NCBI GenBank assembly: GCA_034509425.1
Contig: JAVTVJ010000994.1
Coordinates: 372,001-436,000, forward strand
DNA: 64,000 bases
Direction of reading: 5' to 3'
Origin: Eopsaltria australis
Lineage: Eukaryota > Chordata > Aves > Passeriformes > Petroicidae
Shown: positions 13,191 through 24,019 of the stretch, piece after piece
How the letters are laid out: every line of letters begins with the position of its first letter
Numbering within the stretch: position 1 is the stretch's first letter
Program-made: the position numbers and the translations under genes
Notes under the pieces: generated by a model
Databases searched by the model: none
What the model saw: the letters and a program-made list of their open reading frames with translations, nothing else
Told to the model about the DNA's origin: nothing

Positions 13191-14485
13191 CTTCCAAAAG
13201 CTAAAACCAGTCACTTCTGGGAGCGTAGTTTGGGGCAAAACCCAGTGAATAAGCTAGAGAAATGAGAAGGGCAGGGAGAATTCATGTCAGACAAGCAGCA
13301 AAGGCTCTCTTTCTGTCAGTGTTGCTCTTGGTTACTCAGGTGCTCTGAACAGCAGCCATAGTGCCTGTCCCTGTCACCTTGCAGCATCCTGGGCCAGTGC
13401 CACAGGGACCTCAGGCTGAGGAAGGGGGTTCAGGTGCTTCATCTCCTGTAACTGCTGTGGGATTAATGTGAACAGGGGCAGAGGCACCCCAGGGTGGGGA
13501 AACTCCTTTTCCAAAGCCCCAAGACCGTGAATACATCTTTCCTGAGGAACGTTTCAAAACCAGCAGGTTTGGTTTGTTTAAAATCCCCAATCCACACCTT
13601 TCTGTGTGCACAGAGCTGCAGGGGCTCTGCTGACTGAGGCAGCAGAAACTCCTGGTTCCCTGCAAACAGGAATTTGCTCTGGCTGTCACAAGAGGGAACT
13701 GCAACACCAGTTTGGAGCTGCTGCTCTTCACACACCTTTTCTCTAAGGACCTGGTGGTTGCAGTCATCTTCCTCCTAAAACTGCGCTCTTCTTACAAATG
13801 AGATTCTCCTTTAATTTAGGCACGAAACTGTCCATTTTTATTGCTTTTGAGAACTTTATTTCTGGTCAGGAAAAACTTGGTAATATCTCCATGGCTCTTC
13901 AAGGCTTGCAGAGCTTTTTTGAATTAAGTGATTTGCCATGGTAATTTTAAAAGTACATTTTTCCCAGCATAGAGGGTTCATTTACAAAGGAATGTATAAG
14001 CTACAGGAAAAGCAAGGACAAGGATCCCTCTCATGTTCTCCCTCAGGTAGATGGACTGCAAAAGGAGGGAACATCTCCATGCAGGTATGGAATCAGAGAA
14101 GCTGATGCCAGAATCACCTGGAAAAGGAAGGAGAAGGTGATCTGACTGGTTATCTGCCAAACAAGTGGAAGTGAGGCAGCCCCTCCAGGAGCACAGTGCC
14201 AGTCTGGCACCAAGATGCCAGAAGTCCAGCTGGCATTCCTGGGGTGAATGTGGACACTCACAGGAACTGCTGGGTCATGTTGGGGGTCCCTGCACCTGGG
14301 TATGGCTTGGATTTATCAGAAGTTTTCTTCTGCTCTTGAATTTTGTCCCAACCTTCTTTTCCCAGTTTTTAAGAACAGGGAGTCCTCATATGAGCAGATA
14401 AGAGCAGGATATCTGCTGTCCCCAGTGTCTCTGCTGGGGAAGGTGACTTTAGGGCTGCCTTGTGCCTGCTTGAGCTGTAGTTTTT
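13191..14485. other. Intergenic, nothing recognised
   Basis: Between two CR1 fragments I see no gene, RNA or repeat that I can name. Confidence 0.4.
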
Positions 14486-14487
14486 TT

Positions 14488-14572
14488 ATCCATGGTGGTG
14501 CTGGGCTGATGGTTGGACTTGGTGATCTTAAAGGTCTTTTCCAACATTAACCATTCTCTGATTCTGTGAAAA
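14488..14572 (+). mobile_element. CR1 LINE 3' end
   Basis: The signature CR1 terminus is present: 'gatggttggacttggtgat' then 'cttaaaggtcttttccaac' and an 'attctctgattctgtg' tail that corresponds to the short terminal repeat of CR1. The 5' part is missing. Confidence 0.85.
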
Positions 14573-17500
14573 CACAGAATAACAGATCCTGAAGAAATCC
14601 TTCATTTTGCTCTGAAGAGGACATTACAATTAACTTGCTCCATTTTATCCAGTGTTTATGGTCAACTGGAATCGTCAAATCAAGAGATAAATCTTAGACA
14701 TTTTAGGAAGTCTTTCACAATTTATGATAATGAATACACCCTTTTTTCTTCAGTCAGTTTGTGTTTTGCCATTGTGTTCCTTGCTGGCACAAGCCAGTGT
14801 TCTTCCACAGGACACAGTAAGATCAAATAAAGATGTTCTCAGCCCCTGTCTGACTTTGCCCAGCACATAAGCTGAAATCACCCAGGCCAGTGGTTGGTTG
14901 TGAAGGCAGCATCTTCCCTCTGGTCAGTTGGTTTCAACCAGGAAATGTGGGGCTGAACCAAGAGCTGGGCCACCCATCCCATCACTTGTTTTTCAGGAGT
15001 TAGAACAGAGGAGCAGCCTGTGTCCAGGTACAGCCAGAGCACCTGGTAAAACCCTTGTTGGAGTGTCCCAGGTGGCTCCTGCCTCCTGCTCTGCTGTTCA
15101 GCCACCCTCTGGAGGAGGCTTTCCCTGCCCACTGTGCCTGGAATGGTGGCTGAGGGTGGTGCTCAGTTGGCTGCAGCTGTTGCAGGGCAGTTTGGGGGCT
15201 GTGTGTGTCCTGGGGGTGCCCTGCCCCCCCCAGCTTTGTGCCAGCACCGTGGGGCAGTGCAAGAGGTGACTCTGGCCAAAAACACCTCCCTGTGCCTGCA
15301 GCAGGGAATCTTCCTTAAACCCTTTGTTGCACACAGAATGCACTGCAGGTTATTTCTTCTCATCCAGAGAAACAGAATGGAGTAATTATTAACTTCATTG
15401 TTCTGTCACAGCAGAAAAATCACATGGAAAATGCAGCATGGTAAGCCTGGACTAGTAACTTGGTCCAGAAGTTAGGATTCAGTGCAAATCCAAGTGACAC
15501 ATTAAATGCCTTTCAGTTCAGAAGAAAATGCCAAGTAGACAGTAAAAGCCACAGCAACAGGTTGCAGTAATGTATAAATCATAACTCACATCCTCCAGAA
15601 AGCTGCCATTTCTCAAATCATAAATCTCTGGGGATTTATGGTGTGCCATGGGCTGGGTTTCCTTCCAGAATAATAATCACAGGACAGGAAGAAATGGGTG
15701 AAGTTTTTATATGAAGTATCTGAAGCCTGTCCTGTGGCTGACCCTGGGCTGGGCAGCTTTGGTGGCTGAGCTGTCCCTGGGAGTGCTCAGTGCAGGTTCA
15801 GCTCAGGGGAAGGACAGTGGAGCTGCTCTGGGTCTGATAATCTGTGATTATGGACATTGGGACACTGGGACATTGGGACATTGGGCTCCATGTTCAGCTG
15901 CTGCCATCCCTGGGCTGGGCTGGGCCCTGGGCTCGTGGTGCTGCTTCTCTGTTGCTGAATGAGCTGTCAGGGAGATGCCCTGTGCCAGCTGCAGAGGAAT
16001 TTGCTGTCCCTCAGCTGCCAGGAGTGGAGCTGGACAAAGGCAAAGCCCAGCTCGTTATCGATGCTATTCTGAGACACCAGTGGGGCCTGATCCAGGAACA
16101 GCTCATGGAGATCTCTGCACCACGGTGCTGTTTGCCCATCGTGTCTGCAGATGGGTTTTGCAGGTATCTCAGCCTTCAGCTGAGTGATGCTTCTCTCTGC
16201 CAGCAGAAATGATGTGGAGACCTGGAGCCCTGGGAAGCTGCGTGTGGAATTAATTATTTAGCAGCTTAATACATGGATTTTTTCAGGTCTTTGGCTGCAT
16301 AGTTATCAAATAAATCAGCCTTTATTTTCATGATGTAAATGTGAGTAGAAGTAATGTCTAGCAATTTGTAAGGGAGCTTTCAAATGCAAAGATTGATGTG
16401 ACTAATAAAATGCATTTCATTAGACAAATTTTCCACACATAAACCTATTTTGTGAATGCAATAATCTGATATTCTCATATGTTAGTCTGCAGGTCACAAG
16501 AGAGTATGGGAAAATCATAAAATAATTCAAGGCATATAAACTTGGCTTTTGATTCAATAGTAAATCAGGTTTTTTTTCTTAAAGGAAAAAGATCAATTGA
16601 AAGAAATGTGATTTAAAAATTAATACCAGTATTACAAAACCATAAAGATTTTATTACTTGGAGCATTTGCTTTGTGAAGATGAGTTGGTCTGTCTTTCTA
16701 ATCTCCTCTAAAGCAGTGTAGGCTGCAGTTATTTATAGGGATCATATAGAATTTGTAAAACAAAGCATTTCTTTGCCAGCCTCCTGCATGTGGGTGCAGA
16801 TTGCCAGAGGTTACAAGTACAAGACAGAAATGCGACATTCCAGTGTTTGATCTCTGGGTACTGGTGCGGTGATGAGGACTGGAATGTGCTCTAAACACAT
16901 TGGGTATCTTCACACCAAAAATGGCCAACTTGCTTTGCAATGTGGGGGAGGTCAGTAAGGTTCTGACAGTTCCTGCCCAAACACCAGGCACTACAAGGAT
17001 TTTTCCCCTTAAAATCTTCTCTCACTGAAAGCTTTGCAGCCCTGCTGGCTTACTCTGTTCCTCATCCTTATTTTGGCCCTAATTCCCTTAAAGCACTGCA
17101 GACGTTTAAAGCATTTGAAGTGATTCCCAGCTTGAAGCAGTTGATGGGAATGTAGTCCCAGAGGCTGCCCCAAAGGTTGCCCTGAGACCAATCTGTTTGA
17201 GCACCTCTGTGAGCTGGAGGCTAAAAAGGAAATCTCATTTCTGAGTGCAAATTCCCATCCAAGTGTAACTCTGGATATTGAGTATCTCAGTGCCCCACCA
17301 CAAACACAGACGGAAAAACATTTAAAAATCACATAATTGGAAATACAAATAGAAGTGAGGGAATTGTTGTTCTTGTGCATTGTTCTTCAGCAGCAAAGCA
17401 GTAGATGTGTTTTGCCACGGATCATTCTGAGTATTTTCTTAAGTCTTGTGTCCTCTACTTGTTTTTATATTTTGAAATTGTCCCTCTGCTTTTTTTTTTG

Positions 17501-18660
17501 CTGTTGGACTGAGCTCTACTGTAGAATTGATGTCTGCAGTTCATTCCTCAGTTCCCAACAGAAGATGTGTTGTTTAAAATAACGTCTATATTGTTCCTCT
17601 ATTCTTTGCTGCAGTTCCAACTTTTCTCTCCTTTAAGTCCAGCTCTGGACATGCAAGACAGCCCTCACTGGGGGAACAGCTACCCAAACTGATGTGAGCA
17701 GCAATGACTCGCTGCCCTTGCTTGTGGCAACTGGGCCTGGAAGGATCCCAATCCCTGAAGGTCAGATGGTCTTGTCAGGAATACATGATTCCTGGTAGAA
17801 ATTATTTCCATGAGATCAGAGGGATAGATATAATTAGCAGAACCAAACCAGATAGGATTCTTACAGGAACAGCTGTGCAGCTAACAAAGTTATTGTATCA
17901 GAGATTTTTTTTCTTTCAATAAATATTTTACACAGAGTCATATTTCTTTTTACAACAAATTGGATCTTATCCCAAAAAGATTTGCTTTATAGCAAAGCCA
18001 GACAAAGAAAGTAAAGCTCACAGTTTATTCTGGTGTCTCAGAATGTTGTGATAGGCTGAACTGTGCATGGCACAATAAAGTGTCCCACAGCCCAGAGTTT
18101 TACTGTAAGATTGCTCCCATTTTGGAGAAGCAGTACTGAAATGCCCTTCCTTAGGGGGTGCCTGGGGAAAGGCTGTCCCTCCCATCTGTGTTCTCGGTGT
18201 GATGCTGGGCATGTTGCTGCTCCCCTGTGCAGGGATCCCTGCAAAGCAGCCCTTCCTTGGCACTGAGCTTCTACCAGTACGAGAGAGCTGCTGCTGGTGC
18301 TTAGCAGAGAGCTAACTGCAGGAATTCCTGCACAGGAATCCTCAACAGGGCTTGGCTGGACTTTTCACGGGAGAGGGATGAGAGAAGAGTGGTGACTCAG
18401 AACACACCAGATCCCTGCCATGCTGGAAATACAGGGGTGGTCATGAGTAGTATCTGAACTTACCATGGGGGGCTTCATGGTCATAAAGAGATCATAAAGC
18501 AATTTTCACCCTTGTTTCCCTCCCTCTTCAGTAAACTGACCCTTCTTCAGTCAGATTTCTCTGAAGCAGAGGTGCAGTTGGAGGAACAGGCAGAGGTAAC
18601 CTTGAAGCCCTGAATTCCTGCCTTTTTAGACAATTGAATGCTTATAGCCAATCCCTGGCA
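14573..18660. other. Intergenic upstream of STRIT1
   Basis: No recognisable exon on either strand. A short 10-bp repeat of GGGACATTGG type lies at about 15852-15890. An open frame at 15844-16212 on the plus strand has no identifiable family. Sequence from 16.2 to 17.9 kb is AT-rich and stop-dense. Confidence 0.45.
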
Positions 18661-18673
18661 CCAGTGAGCCAGG

Positions 18674-18709
18674 CAGCTGCAGCACATTCCAAATATTGCT
18701 CTATTTAAA
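18674..18709 (+). promoter_or_regulatory. Putative STRIT1 muscle core promoter
   Basis: In 36 bases I see an E-box CAGCTG (18674-18679), a TEAD/M-CAT core CATTCC (18685-18690), a CArG-like CCAAATATTG with one mismatch to the SRF consensus (18689-18698), and a TATA-like TATTTAAA (18702-18709). The TATA-like box lies 68 bases before the start codon, so transcription would begin near 18735 and the 5' leader would be about 40 nt. These factors are classic for heart and slow-muscle genes, which is where DWORF is made. Function is inferred from motif content only. Confidence 0.5.
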
Positions 18710-18776
18710 GCATCCCAGGGCTCCCAAAGAACTGCAGAGGCAAACCTAAACCTGCCATTAAACTAGCAGAGGGGGA

Positions 18777-18789
18777 ATGGCAGAACCAG
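18777..18789 (+). CDS. STRIT1: STRIT1 coding exon 1 (13 nt)
   Basis: Encodes Met-Ala-Glu-Pro and the first base of Ala5. The donor is a full consensus CAG|GTAAGA. The start context GGGGAATGG has G at +4 and G at -3. The same split, with only the first few codons in exon 1, is known for mammalian DWORF. Confidence 0.88.
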
Positions 18790-20432
18790 GTAAGAAGCAC
18801 AATTAAATGTGAATGTAATAATATACTGAGCAATGCAGTGTGGATATACTCAGCTACATGTATTCTTGTCTGATACACTATATATATTTTACTTTCCAGT
18901 AAGAAAGTGTAATCACTTTAAAAGCTAATTCTATTAACAGCTTGGGTTCCTCCTGTGTTTTTGAATCCTACTGGTTTTGTTTTCTTTATTTTTTGTAGTT
19001 GTCATTCCAAGTTAGCAATAGGACAGTGTGTAAAATGAGTTATGTTTGACAGCAGTTTTGTTATATCATGTGTAGCTAAGCTCCAAGTGTAGTGCCAAGT
19101 GAACACAGAATAATTTAGATTTTAACCCCACAAAGCTCAAGTGGCAGAGCAAAATGAAATTTCAATAATGACCTTTCCATTGTAAACACACTTCACAGTC
19201 TCCAAGAAGGAAAGGCAGTTTATAAAAATGCATTTTATATCTATTGTCATTTTTTATTTTTTCACTTACATTTACAGCTGTAGCTGTGGTGTGTGCTGTC
19301 TGCACAGTTACACAGGGAACACTTGGAAAGGGAACTTTCAATGCGTCTTCATAGCTACATTCAAAGTTTTTAAAGACTTATCTCCTGGTTTTTATGCACC
19401 ACTGGCTCTGAGAGAGTGAGTTTCTGCTAAGGTACAGTAGGACACTGAACACTGTTTATTTATTTGAGTTTTCATTGAGAGCCCCAGAAATTACCCTGAT
19501 ACTGGTTTAAACTGGAGCTCCTATAACAAACCCCCATAGCCAGCAGCATCAGCAGAGCCCTGACAAACCCCTCTGTGCCCCCCCAGCAGGATCCAGCCCT
19601 GTGTTTGTGATTAAACCTTCAGAGAAATGGCAAATACAGGGAAAAGATCCCTAGCAGCTTCGCCTGACAGTGTCAAAGCAGTAAGTCTCTAAATGAAACA
19701 CCTGAGGGACTCCCCTGGGGCAAAAGGACACTCAGTGTCAGGGCAGGATTTTTTTGCTGTGTGGTTGTTTATGTGTTTAACATTTTCATGGCAGCACATG
19801 CAGATCTTTCCCTCTGACAGACACACTGTGCACTGGCAGGGTGAGACAGGTTTGTTGTGCAGAGCTCTAGAAGAACAATGTGGTAATCCTTAAATTATTA
19901 AGCATCCCTCTGAGTCTGCCTGCTTGATCTCAACTGTGCAAGGTGTTGTGAATGGTTTTACATAATTTATTAATCCCTTCAAAAACCTGTAATTCTATTA
20001 ACTGTGTAAAGATGTGCTGTAAGAGGTTGTAGTATATTGGTAAGTAATAGGATCTCAAAGGTTGTTATTCTGCTTTCTGGCAAGAGTGTGCTGTATGCTG
20101 GGAACTGATAGAAGGGTCTTTAAAATTCTGATGTATTTATGTAAAGGCAGTCCTGGTTCCTGTGTGTGCCAGAGAGAACTATGGCCTGCACTGAGCTCCT
20201 CTGAGCCTGTTCCAGGCCTGCTGAGCAGCCTGAACCTTGGCTCAGCCACCCTGGGACATGCACACATCCAGACCTGGGCTTGCTGGGACTCCTTTAGCAC
20301 GTTCCCCGCCAGTCACTGACCCTGCTTCCTGTGCCAGCCCAGGCCCCGCTGTCCCGCCTTCTTGTCCCCGTGCTGCTGGCACTCGGCTGGATCGTGGGCT
20401 GTGCCCTCATGGTGTACATCGTCTTCTCCTGA
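18777..20432 (+). CDS. STRIT1: DWORF micropeptide, SERCA activator (two coding exons)
   Basis: Small transmembrane regulator of ion transport 1. DWORF sits in the sarcoplasmic reticulum membrane, binds the SERCA pump and relieves its inhibition by phospholamban-type peptides. The CDS is join(18777..18789, 20338..20432), 108 nt for 35 residues plus TGA, the same length as human DWORF. Residues 1-10 read MAEPAQAPLS. The membrane part contains [15 protein letters not shown] (residues 12-26) and ends YIVFS. Pro15 (the known helix kink) and the family hallmark GWIVGC are present. Exon 1 ends CCAG|GTAAGA after 13 coding bases, and exon 2 follows GTGCCAG at 20337, which gives a split Ala5 codon. The cytosolic part differs from mammals: it lacks Lys4 and has Pro at 4 and 8. 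MME lies 5 kb downstream in the opposite direction. A tandem array of splice donors begins in the 3' UTR about ten bases after the stop. Confidence 0.92.
18790..20337 (+). other. STRIT1 intron 1
   Basis: A GT-AG intron of 1,548 bases. The acceptor region reads CCTGTGCCAG|CCCAG|GCC, so two AGs lie five bases apart. Only the upstream AG keeps the DWORF frame. No repeat or other gene recognised within it. Confidence 0.8.
20338..20432 (+). CDS. STRIT1: STRIT1 coding exon 2
   Basis: Supplies residues 5-35 and the TGA stop at 20430-20432. It holds the whole transmembrane helix. The exon continues into a short 3' UTR and then one of several repeated splice donors, the first being GTAAGT at 20470. 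Confidence 0.92.
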
Positions 20433-20440
20433 TAGAGGAA

Positions 20441-21032
20441 GGGATGGCAGTGTCACACACCGCCCTGTGGTAAGTGATGGTGTCACACAGAGCCCTGCAG
20501 GGATGGCAGTGTCACACACCGCCCTGTGGTAAGTGATGGTGTCACACAGAGCCCTGCAGGGATGGCAGTGTCACACACAGCCCTGTGCTAAGTGATGGTA
20601 GTGTCACACAGAGCCCTGCAGGGATGGCAGTGTCACACACCGCCCTGTGGTAAGTGATGGTGTCACACAGAGCCCTGCAGGGATGGCAGTGTCACACACC
20701 GCCCTGTGGTAAGTGATGGTGTCACACAGAGCCCTGCAGGGATGGCAGTGTCACACACCGCCCTGTGGTAAGTGATGGTGTCACACAGAGCCCTGTGGCA
20801 GTAAGCCCTGATGGGTAGTGTCACACAGAGCCCTGCAGGGATGGCAGTGTCACACACCGCCCTGTGGTAAGTGATGGTGTCACACAGAGCCCTGCAGGGA
20901 TGGCAGTGTCACACACCGCCCTGTGGTAAGTGATGGTGTCACACAGAGCCCTGCAGGGATGGCAGTGTCACACACCGCCCTGTGGTAAGTGATGGTGTCA
21001 CACAGAGCCCTGCAGGGATGGCAGTGTCACAC
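20441..21032 (+). repeat. 59-bp tandem array carrying repeated splice donors in STRIT1 3' UTR
   Basis: About ten units of a 59-bp repeat begin roughly ten bases after the DWORF stop. Each typical unit has 'gggatggcagtgtcacacac', then 'cgccctgtggtaagtgatgg', then 'tgtcacacagagccctgca'. The consensus donor GTG|GTAAGT occurs at 20470, 20529, 20650, 20709, 20768, 20867, 20926 and 20985. In the unit at 20588 the GT is mutated to CT, and one rearranged unit near 20800-20830 has lost the donor. Spacings are 59 bp except where these variants intervene (62 and 99 bp). Long frames on both strands through the array are artefacts. Confidence 0.93.
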
Positions 21033-21095
21033 CAGCCTCCCCTGCCCTGCTTGGCACTGCCCACCCTTCTAAATGGAATTTTCTGTGTTTTACAG

Positions 21096-21300
21096 GTCAG
21101 AAGAAGCTACAATGATGTTCATGAGAAGAACATGGAAGTTCAATTGAGATTTCTAATGACTAAAAGAAGTATAAAATGAGTTACATTTAATACCACTGAT
21201 GTAAATGTCATGCACACTTTATCCATTAGGAAGAATCACCAAACCAATTTCCCTGTCCTCAGATTATTTGCAATTGAGGGAGTGGTTTTTGGAACCTTGT
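21096..21300 (+). other. STRIT1: Probable STRIT1 3' UTR exon 3 (3' end not fixed)
   Basis: A good acceptor, TTTTCTGTGTTTTACAG, ends at 21095, 111 bases after the last array donor and 626 bases after the first. Mammalian DWORF transcripts, as I recall, also have a third, non-coding exon. I cannot fix the cleavage site: no AATAAA lies close by. The first plus-strand AATAAA further on is at 22716-22721. The end given here is nominal. Confidence 0.45.
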
Positions 21301-23300
21301 GGTAGGTCAGACACCTGCCTGCTTGCTGAAGAGCAAACTTTTAAAATAGCTGCTACCAGCTGAGGAACTTAAACCTTGCTAGAAACAGGCAACAGTTAAT
21401 TTCTCATGGGGCCTGACCAAGTATTTTTAGTCTTATTATGGGGAAAATCTCTTGGAATCCATTGTTATGAAACAGAAACATGTATGTCCTTCGAAAAGAA
21501 AACCTCGGGTTTATTCAGGGCTGGGAGGGTTGTACAGCTGAGTGTGTCTGCAATCCCAGGCTCACTGGGGGCCCTCAGTGTCTTGTACTGGGGATTTGCC
21601 TTTATTAATTATAATTGGAGATAATTATATTCCTCCAGTCAATAATAAGCCTTGTGAGCTTCCAGTTACATTGCCATTTAAATCACGACTGAGCATCAGA
21701 TCACTGCATTTTCACAGGCAGCTTTGGGCTTTTGAGCATGAAGATTCTTCTACTGAAGAACTGCAGTTCTCAGAAGATGAAGTCATTAATAATTCAGTCC
21801 CCAGTTAAAGTAGAGAATTGATTGTGAGAGGCATGTCTGGAAGATTACAGCAAGATGTATGTTTAAGGGAATGTGAAAAAAATCTTAGCAACCTCTGTTT
21901 GGGTTAAATGGAGAAAGGAACTTTTTTTGACTCCTGCTCACCCAATTTGTATAATTTTGAGAATGTGAGGAAGGCACATCAGTCAGACATCCTGTCTCCA
22001 TCTGTGGGCACTGTCTGTTGAGTTTTAGGAAAGGAAACGCAAATAGATTTGACCGTAGTGCAGCCGTGAACATTCCTGGGCCACTCCAGCAGTCAGCAGA
22101 AGCACTGAAGTCTGACATTCCTTTTGGGAATTGTCTGAATACCGGGTTTCTTCTCCTGGGAATGGGCTGAGGGCAGAGGAGGGATCCAGTCTCAGATGTC
22201 CTGACAGAGAGGGGCTAAACCCTGGAGATTCCTGATCCCTGCACAGCTGCTGTATCCCATGAGCACCTGAGCAGCACTCGAGGACTCCCTGCAGGTGGGA
22301 ACATCCCCTCCCTGCAAGGGGCTGGTGGAGCCCAGAGCCCACCCTGAGCAGGGTCTCACCTTCAGGACCAGTTCCTCAGTGTCTGAGTCCACCCAGACTG
22401 ATCCAGCTGTGACTCCACAGTGACCACATCCATGTTTTTACAACTCACTTCATTTACCAGGCAGAAAGGGAAATAGTTCTGAAAGATCCCGTTGGCCCAA
22501 ACAGCTCTTTGGGTGTCTTACAACACTGGAAATCGAATGTTTCCAATTAAAATGTTACAGAGCTAAAATGTAAACACTACAATCTGGTTTAGCTTTACCT
22601 GATTTTTGAGATCTGATTTGGCAGAGCAAACCAAAATAACTTTCTAGGCTGGCGTCAATATTGTTGAGCTGACTTGCTGTATACAAAGGAGAAGTTTCTG
22701 CCAGTTTTATGGGGTAATAAAGAGAGGATTATTCCAAGAAAATATGCATCCCCCACGCTGCTGGAAGATCACTGAGCACTCTGCAGAGTGACCTTTTGTA
22801 ACCACCTTCGGACAGCCCACTCGGGTGTCTGCTTGTGGTGCAGCTGTACATCAAGAAGCTCCCCTTACATGTGGGGGTAAAAGGGGTAGCAAAAGGTTTG
22901 GGATTTTTCATTCCTGAAAAATAAAACGAGTGTTTGAGAGCCAGGTTCTTTTCTCTCTGAGAGATGCTGGTGATTGAGGGGAAGAAAACCATGCACATTC
23001 AGATTTCTTGCAAAGTGCTGGTACTGCACTATTAAAGTGAGGAGATAACTTCAGTTTATGTCACCGTGTCAGGCCACTACAATATTGTTACAGTATGATG
23101 CCAAGCTTGTCCTATGGCCTCTGCCTGCCTTTCCCTGTTTGACCTGAACAGCTCTTGGAGTAAAACGAGTAGGGAGGAGAGTCTGTCTCCCTGTCCTGGA
23201 ATGCTGCATGTGGCACCCTGTGAACTTCCAGGCTCACGTTTATGTTCTTTTAATGTTCACAATCCCATTTAAGGGTGTTGGTGTACACAGAGCATGACTG
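21301..23300. other. STRIT1-MME intergenic or 3' UTR sequence
   Basis: No coding exon recognised. It contains one plus-strand AATAAA (22716-22721) that could end a long STRIT1 3' UTR. No structured RNA or mobile element recognised. Confidence 0.4.
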
Positions 23301-23302
23301 TG

Positions 23303-24010
23303 TGTGGTAGTTTGAAAGCAAATCAGTGAGAGACTCAAAGTCAGAACTACAATTTAATAGAAAAATGCAATAGTACAAAAACACTGACAGAGTCAGAATC
23401 CAACCTGACACCCTGTCGGTCAGGGTGTTGGTAGCAGTCCACTTAGAAGGTGGCTGCAGTCCTCTGGGAGTGATAGATGTGGTTCTGTTGAAGCAGTGAT
23501 CCTGTGAAAGGTGTAGTTCTCCTCTGAAGGTCCAGTGGTGGTGTAGAAGGGTCTGGTTTTCCTCTGGGAATCCCGTGGAAAAGCTGCCTTGTGGTGTTTC
23601 AAATTCTAGTTTCTATTCAGTTAGGGATACATTGGTTCCTCCCCCTGGGCGGGGCATCTCACAATGGAGTGATGGAGTTTATCAGTGGGACTCAATGTCC
23701 CATTAACTGCAGCCATTAGGGATGAGCAAAGCAAAGTGCCCCAGCTGGCTCCAAGAGCTGGCCCATTAGAGAACATGTCCTGGAGCCATCAGGGATGAGC
23801 CAGGAACACTGCCCCACCGGCCCCAACATCGCATGAAGATGGGGATAGAATACATACCATTGGAACCTAAGACACTGTTCCTCCCCATGGTGCAGAGCAG
23901 GGCCATGGGCGTAACACCTGCCTGTGAACCAGAGTTTGGTGTGGGACAGGGATAACACCTGCCTGTGAAGCAGTTTGGGTGGGACATTTTCAGTCCCACG
24001 CCAAGGACAG
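23303..24010 (-). mobile_element. Endogenous-retrovirus LTR, minus orientation (bounds approximate)
   Basis: Read on the minus strand the segment ends ...TTTCAAACTACCACA, preceded by ATTAAATTGTAGTTCTGAC, as in the R-U5 end of an avian ERV LTR. On the plus strand it contains 'ctgggcggggcatctcacaa' and 'cagtgggactcaatgtccca', phrases I associate with passerine ERV LTRs. Two imperfect ~44-bp repeats ('taacacctgcctgtgaa...') near 23910-23980 could be U3 enhancer-type repeats. No viral coding sequence is visible, so it is a solo or remnant LTR. The right-hand edge is uncertain. Confidence 0.5.
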
Positions 24011-24019
24011 TAGCCCCAG

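Noticed and set aside
15844..16212. 122-codon plus-strand frame with a plausible-looking C-terminal half
   Set aside because: No family recognised, no splice or promoter context, and its start is in a short tandem repeat. Could be tested by conservation.
1..18600. The 3' end of PLCH1, expected here from human gene order
   Set aside because: No large exon or phospholipase segment was found on the plus strand. The gene is probably beyond the left edge.
20663..20857. Minus-strand cysteine-rich repeat frame of 64 codons
   Set aside because: It is the translation of the reverse of the STRIT1 3' UTR tandem array.
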